From NCBI RefSeq assembly GCF_009753675.1, contig NZ_WQLV01000025.1:1-40386 (forward strand): DNA of 40,386 nucleotides, read 5' to 3'. Source of the DNA: Parasedimentitalea huanghaiensis. Lineage in GTDB: Bacteria > Pseudomonadota > Alphaproteobacteria > Rhodobacterales > Rhodobacteraceae. The first letter of the stretch is position 1. Every line of letters starts with the position of its first letter. The translations under genes were made by a program, and so were the position numbers. Positions 40,329 through 40,386 of the stretch are shown piece after piece. The notes beneath the pieces were generated by a model. The model had not been told where the DNA came from, made no database searches, and saw only the letters and a list, made by a program, of their open reading frames with translations.

Positions 40329-40386
40329 ATGACGATGCTTAGCAATCTGGCGCCGGTTCCAGAGTTATTTGTTTCTTACGAGTCTG
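40329..40386 (+). CDS. 5' end of a gene running off the window
   Basis: ATG at 40329 opens a frame of 19 codons (MTMLSNLAPVPELFVSYES) to the window edge with no stop. It lies 110 nt after the autokinase gene. GAGAAATTTGAC upstream gives only a modest ribosome site, and the alternative ATG two codons later is close. It is too short to assign; the likely context is the next exopolysaccharide gene. Confidence 0.4.
   Translation, partial: MTMLSNLAPVPELFVSYES

Noticed and set aside
1-40386. tRNA, rRNA or CRISPR arrays
   Set aside because: No cloverleaf, conserved rRNA stretch or regularly spaced repeat was found on reading the intergenic regions.

Overview
The window looks like part of an alphaproteobacterial genome, most likely a marine Rhodobacterales (Roseobacter-group) bacterium. 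The support is indirect: GC-leaning coding style, a NavAb-like sodium channel of the kind known from roseobacters, LivFGHMJ-type uptake genes next to an RpiR regulator, and a CtrA-like box. No rRNA, tRNA, CRISPR array or intact insertion sequence was seen.

Region 1 (1-13508, minus strand) is a type VI secretion operon read right to left: tssA, tssB, tssC, hcp, tagJ, tssE, tssF, tssG, tssH. Three less usual genes follow: an unknown protein with a central hydrophobic hairpin, a BacNav-type voltage-gated sodium channel, and a second tssB-like gene. That last gene carries a long acidic repeat extension and runs off the left edge. The membrane complex (tssJLM), tssK, vgrG and PAAR genes are not here and may lie to the left. 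The channel/tssB2 and tagJ/tssE junctions both use the same 8-nt overlap, ATGGCTGA.

Region 2 (13682-20805) is a divergently transcribed module. It encodes an unknown protein with a duplicated helical unit, a small exported protein, an ExbB/TolQ-type proton channel, two ExbD/TolR-type proteins, and a TonB-like anchored protein. The last of these has a DUF4384-like C-terminus in place of a TonB domain. A convergent exported caspase-like protease and a YceI-OmpA fusion follow. Together they look like a PMF-driven envelope machine of unknown output beside the T6SS.

Region 3 (20835-29112) is a nitrogen-compound uptake and catabolism locus. A six-gene minus-strand operon (fused LivM-LivG, binding protein, LivF, LivH, N-formylglutamate-amidohydrolase-like enzyme, isochorismatase-like hydrolase) is divergent from an RpiR regulator and a glutamine-synthetase-family ligase. 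A GTCAACA-N10-TGTTGAC inverted repeat lies between them.

Region 4 (29113-40386) is sparsely coding, visibly more AT-rich, and holds exopolysaccharide genes: a LysM protein, a UndP-sugar transferase, an O-antigen-ligase/polymerase with an unknown membrane-anchored partner and a metallophosphatase, and a Wzz/tyrosine-autokinase (Wzc/ExoP type). Between them are small membrane or exported proteins and a ClpP/crotonase-like periplasmic protein. The polysaccharide locus probably continues past the right edge.
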